64,000 bases of DNA. Origin: Bacteroidaceae bacterium. Lineage in GTDB: Bacteria; Bacteroidota; Bacteroidia; Bacteroidales; Bacteroidaceae. The notes under the pieces were generated by a model. That model did not search any database and had not been told where the DNA came from. It saw nothing but the letters and a program-made list of their open reading frames with translations. Position 1 is the stretch's first letter, and each line of letters opens with the position of its first letter. Made by a program: the position numbers and the translations under genes. The DNA lies in contig BLLV01000007.1 of NCBI GenBank assembly GCA_011959205.1, forward strand, positions 1 through 64,000, in the 5' to 3' direction. Positions 8,962 through 18,071 of this stretch are shown here, piece by piece.

Positions 8962-9186
8962 CCTAAATCCCTTTATCCATCGTGGTTTCCGATAAAAGCT
9001 GGCAGCAGTGGCAGCAGAATTTTAACTCTATGATAAGAGACAAATATAGAATAATGCTATAATATTTCGTCTGTTTTTATTGGAAGAATATAAGTATGGA
9101 AGCATATTTCTAAGTTATATTAGCCATTACTGTTAAGCGTTTTTGGGGACAGCCCCGTTTCATCTTTATGAGGTTTTACTACTTGA

Positions 9187-9864
9187 TTATTTATTCTTTT
9201 CGGTCAGCTTTTCCAATGCTGGAATGGAGATTTCTTTTCTGCTGAGTTGTACCAATCCTTGTTCCTGTAAATCATTCAGTACTTTTGACACATTGATTCG
9301 TGTCTCATCAATCAAGTTAGCCAAATCTTCCATTTTGATTTTAAGAATTTTCTCTCCTTCGGGCTTCACCGAACGCAGTACCAAAAAATTCAGTATTTTT
9401 TCTTCTGTATTACCTATGTGGCTGTTCCATAATTTTTCGTATGCCACTTGTGCCCTATTACTCAGAATATTTAAATAATTAAGGCGGAAGATTTCGTACT
9501 GGTTTAGTTCATTCAATACAAATAATTTGTCTATGGTAACTATGTTAATATCTGTACGTGCTTTGTAAGTCGCTGTATAGTTGGTCTGCATGCCGAATAA
9601 TGAATAGGGCTCTATAACAAAAGGATTTCCAAAAGTTTCAAATAAGGAGTATGAATGTTGGCTATCAGTTGTTTGGGAGATTATCTCTCCATTTAAAAGA
9701 AAGATTAATTGAGTGCAAGGTGCTCCTTGCTCCACAATGATATCATCAGCGTTGTATTTACGAAAATGCAGCTTTACCTTGCCTATGATATTGGTGAAGT
9801 CATTTTTACATATTCCTTGGAAAAGAGGAAGTTGCAAAAGTGTATCATACATTGTTATTTCCAT
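9187..9864 (-). CDS. Crp/Fnr family transcription regulator
   Basis: A 225-residue regulator with an N-terminal cyclic-nucleotide-binding-like beta-roll (about residues 10-125, including IIVEQGAPCTQLIFLLNGEI) and a C-terminal winged helix whose recognition region reads DLANLIDETRINVSKVLNDL. Cys ligands for an Fnr-type iron-sulfur cluster are not evident as a cluster; only scattered Cys occur. The signal is unknown. The start at 9864 (MEITMYD) or 9852 (MYD) is equally possible. It is divergent from the MarC gene and flanked by the repeat-rich gap, so its targets are not apparent from context. Confidence 0.88.
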   Translation of the reverse strand: MEITMYDTLLQLPLFQGICKNDFTNIIGKVKLHFRKYNADDIIVEQGAPCTQLIFLLNGEIISQTTDSQHSYSLFETFGNPFVIEPYSLFGMQTNYTATYKARTDINIVTIDKLFVLNELNQYEIFRLNYLNILSNRAQVAYEKLWNSHIGNTEEKILNFLVLRSVKPEGEKILKIKMEDLANLIDETRINVSKVLNDLQEQGLVQLSRKEISIPALEKLTEKNK

Positions 9865-9996
9865 AAGTTCTAATGTTCGTTAAGTTATAGTTTAACACAC
9901 AAAGGTAACGATAAAACCAGATTTATTATTTATGTCTGGAGGAACTTTTGTTTTTTTATTGTTTCTTACCGTCTCCTAATGTTTAAAGTCAGAATG

Positions 9997-10028
9997 TTTG
10001 CGGATTGTATAAAAAATAAATATATTTG
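9997..10028 (+). promoter_or_regulatory. Bacteroides-type promoter of the MarC gene
   Basis: TTTG (9997-10000), a 20-bp spacer and TATATTTG (10021-10028) match the Bacteroides -33/-7 consensus. The gene start is only 22 bp beyond the -7 box, leaving a very short leader. Confidence 0.8.
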
Positions 10029-10049
10029 CATCCAAAAAAGGAGGTGCTT

Positions 10050-10652
10050 ATGTTTGGATCATTTGATTTTCAAGAATTTGTAAGTGCGTTTATCGTGCTT
10101 TTTGCTGTCATTGATATTATCGGATCTATTCCTATTATATTGAATCTGAAGCAGAAAGGGAGAAATGTCAATGCCAATAAGGCAACTGGTATTTCTTTTG
10201 CTTTATTGATAGGTTTCTTTTATGCCGGGGATATGATGCTTAAGTTATTTCAGGTAGATATCGCTTCGTTTGCCGTGGCGGGTGCTTTTGTTATTTTTCT
10301 CATGTCTTTGGAAATGATTTTGGATATCGAAATATTCAAGAATCAAGGTCCTATCAAGGAAGCGACTTTAGTTCCCTTGGTTTTCCCGTTATTGGCAGGT
10401 GCAGGAGCGTTTACTACATTACTTTCTCTACGTTCGGAGTATGCTCCTATTAACATTGTTATAGCCTTGATATTGAATATGTTTTGGGTTTATGTGGTGT
10501 TGAAATTGACGGATCGTATCGAGCGTTTTTTGGGCAAAGGTGGAATTTATGTTATTCGTAAGTTCTTCGGAATCATTTTGTTGGCAATATCGGCGCGTTT
10601 GTTTACGGCTAATCTGACTTTGTTGATAGAGCAGTTTCAGAAGGCTCAGTAA
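10050..10652 (+). CDS. MarC family integral membrane protein
   Basis: A 200-residue protein with about six hydrophobic segments and the family pattern FAVIDIIGSIPIIL near the N-terminus. The founding link of MarC to drug resistance has not held up, and the true substrate is unknown. The start at 10050 is supported by a strong AGGAGGT site (10039-10045) just ahead of it. This is unusual in a genome where most genes lack a Shine-Dalgarno sequence. An upstream ATG at 10026 lies within the -7 box and is rejected. Confidence 0.88.
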   Translation: MFGSFDFQEFVSAFIVLFAVIDIIGSIPIILNLKQKGRNVNANKATGISFALLIGFFYAGDMMLKLFQVDIASFAVAGAFVIFLMSLEMILDIEIFKNQGPIKEATLVPLVFPLLAGAGAFTTLLSLRSEYAPINIVIALILNMFWVYVVLKLTDRIERFLGKGGIYVIRKFFGIILLAISARLFTANLTLLIEQFQKAQ

Positions 10653-10737
10653 TATGATGTTTGGTTTTTCATTTAGATTACCCTTTTGGGAACTGTCAAA
10701 CCGTTTTGGAGGAAATACCTAAAAATACCCCAAAAAA

Positions 10738-10779
10738 AGCCAACTAATTCGCGATGCTTTAAGCATGAATTAGTTGGCT
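10738..10779 (-). terminator. Intrinsic terminator of the amylase gene
   Basis: A perfect 13-bp stem (AGCCAACTAATTC at 10738-10750 with 10767-10779) encloses a 16-nt loop. On the minus strand it is followed by a run of seven T, the form of a Rho-independent terminator for the gene ending at 10811. Confidence 0.8.
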
Positions 10780-10810
10780 GATTGTTACAATCAATATCTG
10801 TGGTAAGAAA

Positions 10811-12508
10811 CTATAGTTTGATTTTCAGAATTTTTCCACTCATTCCATCCAGTAAAACGGGAGTTGTCTTGTCCGGCATAAGCGTCAGTTTCTCGGTGTT
10901 TCCGGTCAGCAACTCGGTTGCTTCATATTCTCCATAACGATGGATGCCTAAAAAATCAAACGCATGTTGCGGAATATTGACGGCTGAACGTGCCGGTATG
11001 GAGTCAAAGTTGACCATAATCAATATCAGTTCATCTTCGTGTTTTCGTAAAAAGGCGTATTGCTTATGTTCGTTGAATACCCATCCGGCCAGATTGGCAT
11101 AGGTCAAGTCAAAGAACACTCCTTCCCGTATGGCTTTTTCGCGGTTGCATATATTTAGCAGGCGGGTATAGAATTGTTTCAACTGCTTTTCGTCTTCATT
11201 CAGGAATTTATTGTCAAACTTGCCTCCATTGCGCCAGCGGCGTATGCTGTCCACGCTCCAGTAATCAAAAATAGTGGTTCTTCCGTCACGTCCGCTGAAA
11301 CCTTCCGTATCCATGCCATGTTCTCCCAGTTCCTGTCCGAAGTAAATCATGACGGGATTGGTATTCATGCAGGTTGATACAATCATTGCGGGGATGGCTT
11401 TCGAGCCGTTTCCGGCAAAGTAATCGGAAGCTATGCGCTGCTCGTCATGGTTTTCCAGAAAGTTGAGCATTCGTTTTTCGATGCCGCTCAGGCTTTGCCA
11501 GCGTTGTGGAATAGCAGTTGCCGATTCCCATCCGCAGGTAATGGCGCGCAGCGTATCATACAAACCTACCTTGTCATATAAATAGTCGAATTTTCCATTG
11601 AACAGATAATTCCGGTATTCTCCCGGATTATAGACCTCGGCGATAAAGATCAGTTCCGGATGTTCGGCTTTGATTTGCGGAATCACCCATCCCCAGAATT
11701 CTACAGGAACCATTTCTGCCATATCACAGCGGAAGCCGTCAATGTCTTTGGCTGACCAGAACAGCAGGATGTCACGCATCTTCACCCATGTGTCTGGAAT
11801 CGGATCGAAGTGGCGGCTATGACCGTTCATGTAGTCTATGCCATAATTCAGTTTCACCGTTTCATACCAGTCATTGGAGTTGGGCCATGCGTCGAACCGG
11901 TCGTTGCCGGTTGCTTTTGCCGGAAATTCTATGTAAGGTTCCGCTGCGCCACGGTGCAGGTCGATGTTGCCTTCCAGCTTTGTATCCGGAATATAATAGA
12001 AATTATTGTTGGGGCTGAAAGCTTTTGTCACATCATCTTTCTCGCCCAGATCGGTCACTCCTTCAGGCTTGGCGTCCGAACCATACTGGCGGGCTACATG
12101 GTTGGGGACAAAGTCTATGATGACTTTCAATCCGGCTTTGTGGCTTCGTTTTACCAGATGCTCGAACTCTTTCATGCGGTCTGGAATACTGGTTGCCAAG
12201 TCAGGGTCTACATCATAATAATCCTTGATGGCATACGGTGATCCGGCCTTTCCTTTTACTACTGCGGAATGATCGGGCTTGATGCCATAGCGGGTATAAT
12301 TGGTTTGGGTGGCATGTTCAATGATACCTGTATACCAAATATGTGTAGCACCCAGTGCTTTGATCTCGCCTAAAGCCTTTGTTGTGAAATCGGCCATTTT
12401 TCCGCAGCCGTTTTCCTCTAAGGAGCCATTAGGTTTGCAACGCAGGTTATTGTTCCCGAATAAACGGGTGAACACCTGATAGATAATAATTTTTTCTTGT
12501 GTATCCAT
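10811..12508 (-). CDS. GH13 alpha-amylase family glycoside hydrolase
   Basis: A 565-residue enzyme of the alpha-amylase family without a signal peptide, so probably cytoplasmic and acting on imported or stored glucans. The four conserved GH13 regions are present: DFVPNHVA, GFRCDMAEM (nucleophile Asp), FIAEVY (acid/base Glu) and FLENHDEQRIA (transition-state Asp). The C-terminal part (about 470-565) looks like the beta-sandwich domain C. The start at 12508 (MDTQEKIII) is chosen because it clears the upstream gene. A start at 12535 would overlap it. Exact specificity cannot be told from motifs. Confidence 0.9.
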   Translation of the reverse strand: MDTQEKIIIYQVFTRLFGNNNLRCKPNGSLEENGCGKMADFTTKALGEIKALGATHIWYTGIIEHATQTNYTRYGIKPDHSAVVKGKAGSPYAIKDYYDVDPDLATSIPDRMKEFEHLVKRSHKAGLKVIIDFVPNHVARQYGSDAKPEGVTDLGEKDDVTKAFSPNNNFYYIPDTKLEGNIDLHRGAAEPYIEFPAKATGNDRFDAWPNSNDWYETVKLNYGIDYMNGHSRHFDPIPDTWVKMRDILLFWSAKDIDGFRCDMAEMVPVEFWGWVIPQIKAEHPELIFIAEVYNPGEYRNYLFNGKFDYLYDKVGLYDTLRAITCGWESATAIPQRWQSLSGIEKRMLNFLENHDEQRIASDYFAGNGSKAIPAMIVSTCMNTNPVMIYFGQELGEHGMDTEGFSGRDGRTTIFDYWSVDSIRRWRNGGKFDNKFLNEDEKQLKQFYTRLLNICNREKAIREGVFFDLTYANLAGWVFNEHKQYAFLRKHEDELILIMVNFDSIPARSAVNIPQHAFDFLGIHRYGEYEATELLTGNTEKLTLMPDKTTPVLLDGMSGKILKIKL

Positions 12509-12525
12509 TTTATTCTTTTTTTTGT

Positions 12526-13311
12526 TTATCTCCAAATTGTTCCATTCTCCTGGAGTAGTCTGTCCAGGAGTGCCGTTGCCGTATTGTATCCTTTTTCGAA
12601 TATCTCTTCGGCTCTTTCCAGTTCCCTGTTGCTGTATTCTTCCAGTCCGTATGATTCGATCAGCAAATCTGCAATCCCTTTTTGAGGCAGTGTATTGGCT
12701 TGGAAAATAAAATGATAGGCTCTGAGTGCGATGCTTGCCACATTCTTGCTGTATTCATCTGCTACCAGCGGGTCTACATTAAGTGCTATCACTTTCTCGC
12801 ATTCTTTGCGGATGGGGCTGACCGGCAGGTTCATCAGGATTCCTCCATCCACATAGTATGTGTTGTTGATGCGTATGGGTGCAAACAAGATAGGCATGCA
12901 GCAGGAAGCTGCCAGTCTTTCGGCTATTTTCCCTTTTTTGAAAGAAACGATGCGCCCGTGGTCCAAATCGGTGGCGGTAATAATAGTGGGGATTTTTAAT
13001 TCTTCTATCGCTTTCGATTTCAGGTTGCTGTTTAGGAAATCAATGAAACTGTCCAATTTCAGCAGGCCTTGTTTGTTGATAGAGAAAGTGGTCAGTTCTT
13101 TGAATGAATGGTGCTCGAAAAGTTCAACAATGTGATAAGGCTCTTTGCCATCGGCATAAAAAACAGCGGCAAGAGCACCTGCACTTACTCCGGAAAGTAT
13201 TTCCGGCCTGATGCCATGTTCATGCAAAGCCTGCATAATTCCCAAATGGGCAAATCCTTTTATGAATCCTCCGCTCAGGGCATAACCAATGTTATATTTA
13301 AATTCATTCAT
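12526..13311 (-). CDS. Patatin-like phospholipase
   Basis: A 261-residue RssA/NTE-type patatin. It shows the oxyanion-hole glycine-rich motif LSGGFIKGFAHLG near the N-terminus, the nucleophile elbow GVSAG, and the catalytic-Asp motif VDGG (YYVDGGILMNLPV). Such enzymes deacylate phospholipids or related esters; the substrate is unknown. The start at 13311 (MNEFKYNIGYAL) fits the family. The 26 extra residues up to 13389 do not look coding. It is followed 17 bp later by the amylase. Confidence 0.9.
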   Translation of the reverse strand: MNEFKYNIGYALSGGFIKGFAHLGIMQALHEHGIRPEILSGVSAGALAAVFYADGKEPYHIVELFEHHSFKELTTFSINKQGLLKLDSFIDFLNSNLKSKAIEELKIPTIITATDLDHGRIVSFKKGKIAERLAASCCMPILFAPIRINNTYYVDGGILMNLPVSPIRKECEKVIALNVDPLVADEYSKNVASIALRAYHFIFQANTLPQKGIADLLIESYGLEEYSNRELERAEEIFEKGYNTATALLDRLLQENGTIWR

Positions 13312-13434
13312 AGCCTGATCTCGTTTAGATATCGACAAACTTACGAATATTTTTGTGAAATGCCATAAAAAATACGGATTACTCAGCATGTTTCGGTAAT
13401 CCGTATAAAATTTATAATAACTAAAATTTGTTTA

Positions 13435-14322
13435 TCAAGCAATACCGTGTGCGTTGACCGTTCCGTCAATTTTCTTGATCAGCCCTTGCAGCACAGCACC
13501 CGGTCCGCATTCGGTAAAGTCATCGGCACCGTCGGCAACCATATTCTTTACAGTCTGGGTCCAGCGTACGGAAGCGGTGAGTTGAGCCACCAGATTTGCT
13601 TTGATTTCAGCAGGATCAGTGTGAGGCAAAGCGTCCACGTTCTGATATACAGGGCATTTCGGGGTATGAATTTCAGTTGCGTTGATAGCAGCTTCCAATT
13701 CCACTTTGGCGGGGGTCATCAGCGGAGAGTGGAAAGCACCTCCCACTTTCAGCGGCAGGGCGCGTTTGGCTCCGGCTGCTTTCATTTGCTCGCAAGCCTT
13801 ATTGATTCCTTCGATAGAACCTGAGATCACAATTTGTCCCGGGCAGTTATAATTGGCGGCCACTACTACTTCGCCTTCTTTGGAGATCGCTTCACAAATT
13901 TCCTCCACTTTTTCGTCCGGCAGGGCGATAATGGCAGCCATGGTAGAGGGTTGTGCTTCGCAAGCTTTCTGCATGGCCATAGCGCGAGCATAGACCAGTT
14001 TCAGGCCATCTTCGAAAGAGAGTGCTCCGGCTGCAACCAATGCGGAAAATTCACCCAATGAGTGTCCTGCAGTCATTTCGGGCTTAAAGTCGTCGCCCAT
14101 GCAAAGAGCTGAAATGACCGAGTGTAGAAAAACGGCAGGCTGAGTTACCTTAGTCTGGCGCAAGTCTTCGTCAGTACCTTCAAACATGATGTCTGTGATG
14201 CGGTATCCTAAAATGTCGTTTGCTTTTTCAAAAAGTTCTTTGGCTAAAGCCGAGTTTTCGTACAGGTCTTTACCCATACCTACAAACTGTGCTCCCTGTC
14301 CGGGGAATACAAATGCTTTCAT
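13435..14322 (-). CDS. fabD: Malonyl-CoA:ACP transacylase
   Basis: This enzyme transfers malonyl from CoA to acyl carrier protein to supply fatty-acid elongation. The 295-residue product has the GQGAQ motif at 9-13, the nucleophile in GHSLG (Ser at 88) and the partner His at 198 in GAFHSP. The ATG at 14322 gives the normal family N-terminus (MKAFVFPGQG). Other fab genes are not adjacent. The gene ends about 125 bp upstream of the patatin start and may be read on into it. Confidence 0.95.
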   Translation of the reverse strand: MKAFVFPGQGAQFVGMGKDLYENSALAKELFEKANDILGYRITDIMFEGTDEDLRQTKVTQPAVFLHSVISALCMGDDFKPEMTAGHSLGEFSALVAAGALSFEDGLKLVYARAMAMQKACEAQPSTMAAIIALPDEKVEEICEAISKEGEVVVAANYNCPGQIVISGSIEGINKACEQMKAAGAKRALPLKVGGAFHSPLMTPAKVELEAAINATEIHTPKCPVYQNVDALPHTDPAEIKANLVAQLTASVRWTQTVKNMVADGADDFTECGPGAVLQGLIKKIDGTVNAHGIA

Positions 14323-14443
14323 ATTTTTCCTATTTTGGTTTAAAAACGTTGCAAAGTTAATTATTTTTTCTGGAACTACGGAATAATAATGAGGCAATTT
14401 GCTAATAGGCTGTGTTATGTACCGCATGGTGATTAGCGTATTG

Positions 14444-15265
14444 TCACATTATTTTCATCGGGGCCGGGGCGTAGAAGTGGTTCAGCGGGCCGTGTCCTTC
14501 TCCTATATGTATGTCTTTCCCGGCATGGATGCCTCCGGTGACATATGCTTTTGCGCGTTCTACCGCTTGCGGCATATCATATCCCAATGCCAGAAAAGTA
14601 GCGATGGCAGAAGACAGGGTACAGCCTGTTCCATGTGTATTCTTGCTTTCTATTTTGTCTGAAACAAAGAGATGAGGCTTTTCTTCTCCGGCTATCTGCA
14701 ATACATCACACATCTTGCCTCCCTCTAGGTGTCCTCCTTTCAGCAAAGCGGCTCCGCAGCCCAATTTTAATAACTCCGGTGCGGCGGTCTTCATCTTTTC
14801 CACATTGTCCATGCGGTGTCCTGTCAATACTTCCGCCTCACTCAGATTGGGTGTAATCAGGCTGGACAAGGGTACCAGTTCCCGGGTCAGTGCGCTGATG
14901 GTATTTTCTTCTATCAGCCGGTGCCCGCTGGTCGATACCATGACCGGATCGAACACAACGAAGCGGGGCTGGTATTTGCGGAGGCAGGAGACTATGGCTT
15001 TAACTATTTCCACATCGTTAATCATGCCTATTTTGATAGCATCCGGACGGATGTCTTCCATTACGGCTTCTATCTGGCCGCGCACATATACCGGTGGTAC
15101 GGGATGTATGGCGCGTACTCCCAAAGTGTTTTATACGGTGATTGCGGTAATGGCTGTCGCGGCATAACCTCCCAAAGCAGAGATTGCTTTTAGGTCGGCC
15201 TGTATGCCGGCTCCTCCACTGCAGTCGGAGCCCGCTATGCTTAATACACAAGGATATCTCTTCAT
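14444..15265 (-). pseudogene. thiD: Phosphomethylpyrimidine kinase interrupted by an in-frame stop
   Basis: ThiD phosphorylates hydroxymethylpyrimidine twice for thiamine synthesis. Translated from ATG 15265, the frame reads [20 protein letters not shown] and continues as a normal ThiD N-terminus. At codon 45 a TAA (15131-15133) replaces what is usually a Gln codon in the motif ITVQNTLGV. The same frame then continues without further damage to 14444, with the family motifs DPVM, LITPNLSEAE and NTHGTGCTLSSA. A single C-to-T change (CAA to TAA) explains it. Apart from this codon the 273-residue length is normal. An internal restart at a TTG (15124) would lack the substrate-binding N-terminus and is unlikely to be active. 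A recent mutation or a base error are both possible. Confidence 0.85.
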
Positions 15266-15576
15266 ATAAATCTCATTTTGACAAAGTGTTTGCAAAGATA
15301 ACTAATAATCTTGTTTTAAATATTTGCACAAGTGAAAGAATTTAGTGTTTGTAATCATGGAATAGAACTCCTTTGGAAAAGAAAAAAGAGATGATAGGAT
15401 TTATATATAATATATTGTAGTATATATGATAAGAGTGAAATGTTATATTGTATAATAGATGATATTTATTATATTGAAAAATAGTATTTTATAATATTAT
15501 AAAAATAGATATATTATTGGGAGTTTTAAAAAATAGTGCTTATCTTTGCTGCTGGAAATGATAAAACCATACTGTT
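15266..15576. other. AT-rich intergenic region upstream of the xyl regulator
   Basis: About 310 bp of very AT-rich sequence (TATATAATATATTG-like runs) with no gene. The only feature I can support is the promoter at 15517-15548. Confidence 0.6.
15517..15548 (+). promoter_or_regulatory. Bacteroides-type promoter of the Nudix regulator
   Basis: TTG (15517-15519), a 21-bp spacer and a consensus TATCTTTG (15541-15548), 28 bp ahead of the ATG at 15577. Confidence 0.7.
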
Positions 15577-16311
15577 ATGTTGGAAATAAACCAGACGATT
15601 AATTTACATGTATCTGTGGACTGTGTGCTGATTGGTTTTGATGGAGAGCAGTTCCGTGTCCTGTTGGTAAGGCAGGTGGGAAAACAGTCAGAGGATGGAT
15701 ATAATAACATGAAGTTGCCGGGTAGCCTTATCTATGACGATGAGGATCTGGATGAGGCGGCCAAACGGGTGTTGAATGAACTGACGGGACTGAAGAATGT
15801 GAAGTTGACGCAGTTTAAGGCGTATGGATCGAAAGACCGTACCCGTAACCCTAAGGATGTGTTATGGCTGGAACGTTTTCATCGTTTGGACGAGAAGAAG
15901 ATAGACCGCATTGTGACTATCGCTTATCTGACACTGGTGAAGATTGACAGACGCTTTGAACAGCTGTCTGATAAATACGATGCTTGCTGGACACCTGTGG
16001 CGGAGGTAAAAAGCTTGGCGTTCGACCATTTCCAGATTTTGCAGGATGCATTGGTGCATATACGTCATTATGTAGAGTACATTCCTTCCGTAATGTTCGA
16101 CTTGCTTCCCCGGAAATTTACGGCAGCCCAATTGCGGACAGTTTATCAACTGATTTATGATAAGGTGTTTGATGTCAGGAACTTCCATAAGAAGATAGCA
16201 TTGATGCCATACGTCGTGCCTTTGGAGGAAAGGCAAGTGGGTGTGTGCCACAGGGCAGCGCGCTTCTACAAATTCGACCGCTCCATCTATAATAAGTCGG
16301 GAACGAAGTGA
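15577..16311 (+). CDS. Nudix-fold transcription regulator (NrtR/AraR-like), probable xylose regulator
   Basis: A 244-residue protein with an N-terminal Nudix domain (about 1-150) and a C-terminal winged-helix domain (about 160-235, FTAAQLRTVYQLIYDKVFDVRNF). The Nudix box is degenerate: where catalytic enzymes have REUxEE it reads RVLNEL. This fits members that bind a ligand rather than hydrolyse it. In Bacteroides, regulators of this kind control pentose use; AraR of B. thetaiotaomicron is the studied example. It lies directly upstream of xylB-xylA on the same strand, so control of xylose genes is a reasonable inference. Confidence 0.85.
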   Translation: MLEINQTINLHVSVDCVLIGFDGEQFRVLLVRQVGKQSEDGYNNMKLPGSLIYDDEDLDEAAKRVLNELTGLKNVKLTQFKAYGSKDRTRNPKDVLWLERFHRLDEKKIDRIVTIAYLTLVKIDRRFEQLSDKYDACWTPVAEVKSLAFDHFQILQDALVHIRHYVEYIPSVMFDLLPRKFTAAQLRTVYQLIYDKVFDVRNFHKKIALMPYVVPLEERQVGVCHRAARFYKFDRSIYNKSGTK

Positions 16312-16486
16312 TAACAGACAGATAACTTTAGCCTTGTTTTGATTGCTGTGAGAATGCTCCACCTGGTCGTTTCGGGGAATCGGTAAATGCTTTGGGATTC
16401 TTCACTGGCCTTTCTTTGGAAGGATAATGCTGGTATAGGCATCGGGACAGAGGCTATTATTTTTTAATTCTTAATTTTCAATTTAA

Positions 16487-17980
16487 ATGTACCTATTAGG
16501 TTATGATATTGGCAGTTCGTCCGTAAAGGCGAGTTTGGTAAATGCAGAAACCGGAAAATGTGTTTCTTCTGCATTCTTCCCAAAAACAGAGGCTGCTATT
16601 ATGGCTGCCCGCCCCGGGTGGGCTGAACAGGATCCGCAAAATTGGTGGGAAAACCTGAAATTGTCAACTCAGGCTGTCATGGCCGGGAGTGGGATCGGTC
16701 CGGATGGAATTGCCGCTATCGGTATCTCTTATCAGATGCACGGACTGGTTTGTGTGGATAAAGGGCAAAATGTATTACGTCCAGCTATTATATGGTGTGA
16801 CTCACGGGCGGTTCCATACGGGCAGAAAGCGTTTGAGGCATTGGGGGAAACGCAATGTCTTTCCCATCTGCTGAACTCTCCGGGGAATTTTACCGCTTCC
16901 AAACTGGCATGGATTAAAGAGAATGAGCCTGCTGTGTACGAACGTATTTATAAAATAATGCTGCCCGGCGATTATATCGCTATGAAACTGACAGGAGATA
17001 TTTGTACCACGGTGTCCGGTTTGTCCGAAGGGATGTTCTGGGATTTCCAGGCAAATGATATTGCGGGCTTCTTGATGGATTATTATGGATTCGACCGTTC
17101 GCTGATGGCTGATATCAAACCGACTTTTGGTGAGCAGGGACGTGTAAATGCATGGGCTGCCGAAGAATTGGGCCTGAAAGAGGGAATTCCTGTAACCTAT
17201 CGCGCCGGAGATCAGCCTAATAATGCTTTGTCGCTCAATGTGTTCAATCCGGGAGAAATTGCTTCTACGGCAGGAACATCGGGAGTGGTATATGGTGTGA
17301 ACGGTGAGGTGAATTATGATCCGAAATCCCGGGTGAATACTTTTGCCCATGTAAATCATGCCGCAGGGCGGACCCGTCTGGGGGTGTTGTTGTGTATCAA
17401 TGGTACCGGTATATTGAATTCGTGGGTGAAACGTAATGTGGCTCCCGAAGGTATTTCTTACAGTGATATGAACAGGCTGGCGGCACAGGCTCCTGTCGGC
17501 AGTGCCGGAGTAAGTATTCTTCCTTTTGGTAACGGGGCGGAGCGTATGCTGGAAAATAAAGAGACAGGGTGCTCTATATGTGGAGTTAATTTTAACTTGC
17601 ATGGAAAGCAGCATATTGTTCGTGCCGCACAGGAAGGGATCGTGTTCGCGTTTAAATACGGTATTGATATCATGGAGCAGATGGGTATCCCTGTACAGAA
17701 GATTCATGCCGGACATGCCAATATGTTTCTCAGTCCTATCTTCCGCGAGACATTGGCGGGAGTGACAGGGGCTGTAATCGAGCTGTATGACACAGATGGA
17801 TCGGTGGGCGCCGCCAAGGGGGCCGGCATAGGCGCGGGTGTTTATAAAGATAATAGCGAGGCATTTGCCACATTGGAAAAACTGGAGGTGATAGAGCCTG
17901 ATGTGACACAGCGCACTGCTTATGATGACGCGTATGCCCGCTGGAAATCCAATCTGGAGAGAGCGATGGCTACCTTTTAA
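16487..17980 (+). CDS. xylB: Xylulokinase
   Basis: A 497-residue FGGY-family kinase that phosphorylates D-xylulose to xylulose 5-phosphate. The N-terminal phosphate-binding loop (GYDIGSSSVKASL, residues 5-17), the substrate-binding SYQMHG region and the central catalytic block with GDQPNNAL are present, together with the C-terminal nucleotide-site motif GAAKGAGIGAG. It is followed 91 bp later by xylA, the usual order for a xylose operon. Confidence 0.95.
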   Translation: MYLLGYDIGSSSVKASLVNAETGKCVSSAFFPKTEAAIMAARPGWAEQDPQNWWENLKLSTQAVMAGSGIGPDGIAAIGISYQMHGLVCVDKGQNVLRPAIIWCDSRAVPYGQKAFEALGETQCLSHLLNSPGNFTASKLAWIKENEPAVYERIYKIMLPGDYIAMKLTGDICTTVSGLSEGMFWDFQANDIAGFLMDYYGFDRSLMADIKPTFGEQGRVNAWAAEELGLKEGIPVTYRAGDQPNNALSLNVFNPGEIASTAGTSGVVYGVNGEVNYDPKSRVNTFAHVNHAAGRTRLGVLLCINGTGILNSWVKRNVAPEGISYSDMNRLAAQAPVGSAGVSILPFGNGAERMLENKETGCSICGVNFNLHGKQHIVRAAQEGIVFAFKYGIDIMEQMGIPVQKIHAGHANMFLSPIFRETLAGVTGAVIELYDTDGSVGAAKGAGIGAGVYKDNSEAFATLEKLEVIEPDVTQRTAYDDAYARWKSNLERAMATF

Positions 17981-18071
17981 GGGCCTTCGGATGAAGAAAT
18001 GGCTATCCGCTTGCGTGTTGAAAAAAGATAGTAGATAAATTAGAACAAGTTATTAAAATAAGTAAAGAATT

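Larger units (their letters stand above)
8363..9186. other. Gene-free region rich in nested repeats
   Basis: No convincing gene is seen in these 824 bp. They contain two tandem dyads of AGTTCC-N8-GGAACT (8743-8784), a perfect 13-bp stem (8911-8923 with 8949-8961), and a 19-bp inverted pair (8617-8635 with 8972-8990, one mismatch). Near the edges is an imperfect inverted pair, CTGTCCCAAAA (8473-8483) and TTTTGGGGACAG (9141-9152). The layout resembles a decayed or miniature mobile element, but no transposase remnant was recognised. Confidence 0.5.

Noticed and set aside
15131..15133. Stop-codon readthrough or recoding in thiD
   Set aside because: TAA is not used for selenocysteine, and no recoding structure is seen. 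A simple CAA-to-TAA change explains it.
15018..15251. Separate small gene upstream of thiD
   Set aside because: It is another frame of the thiD N-terminus. The true frame carries the ThiD sequence up to the TAA.
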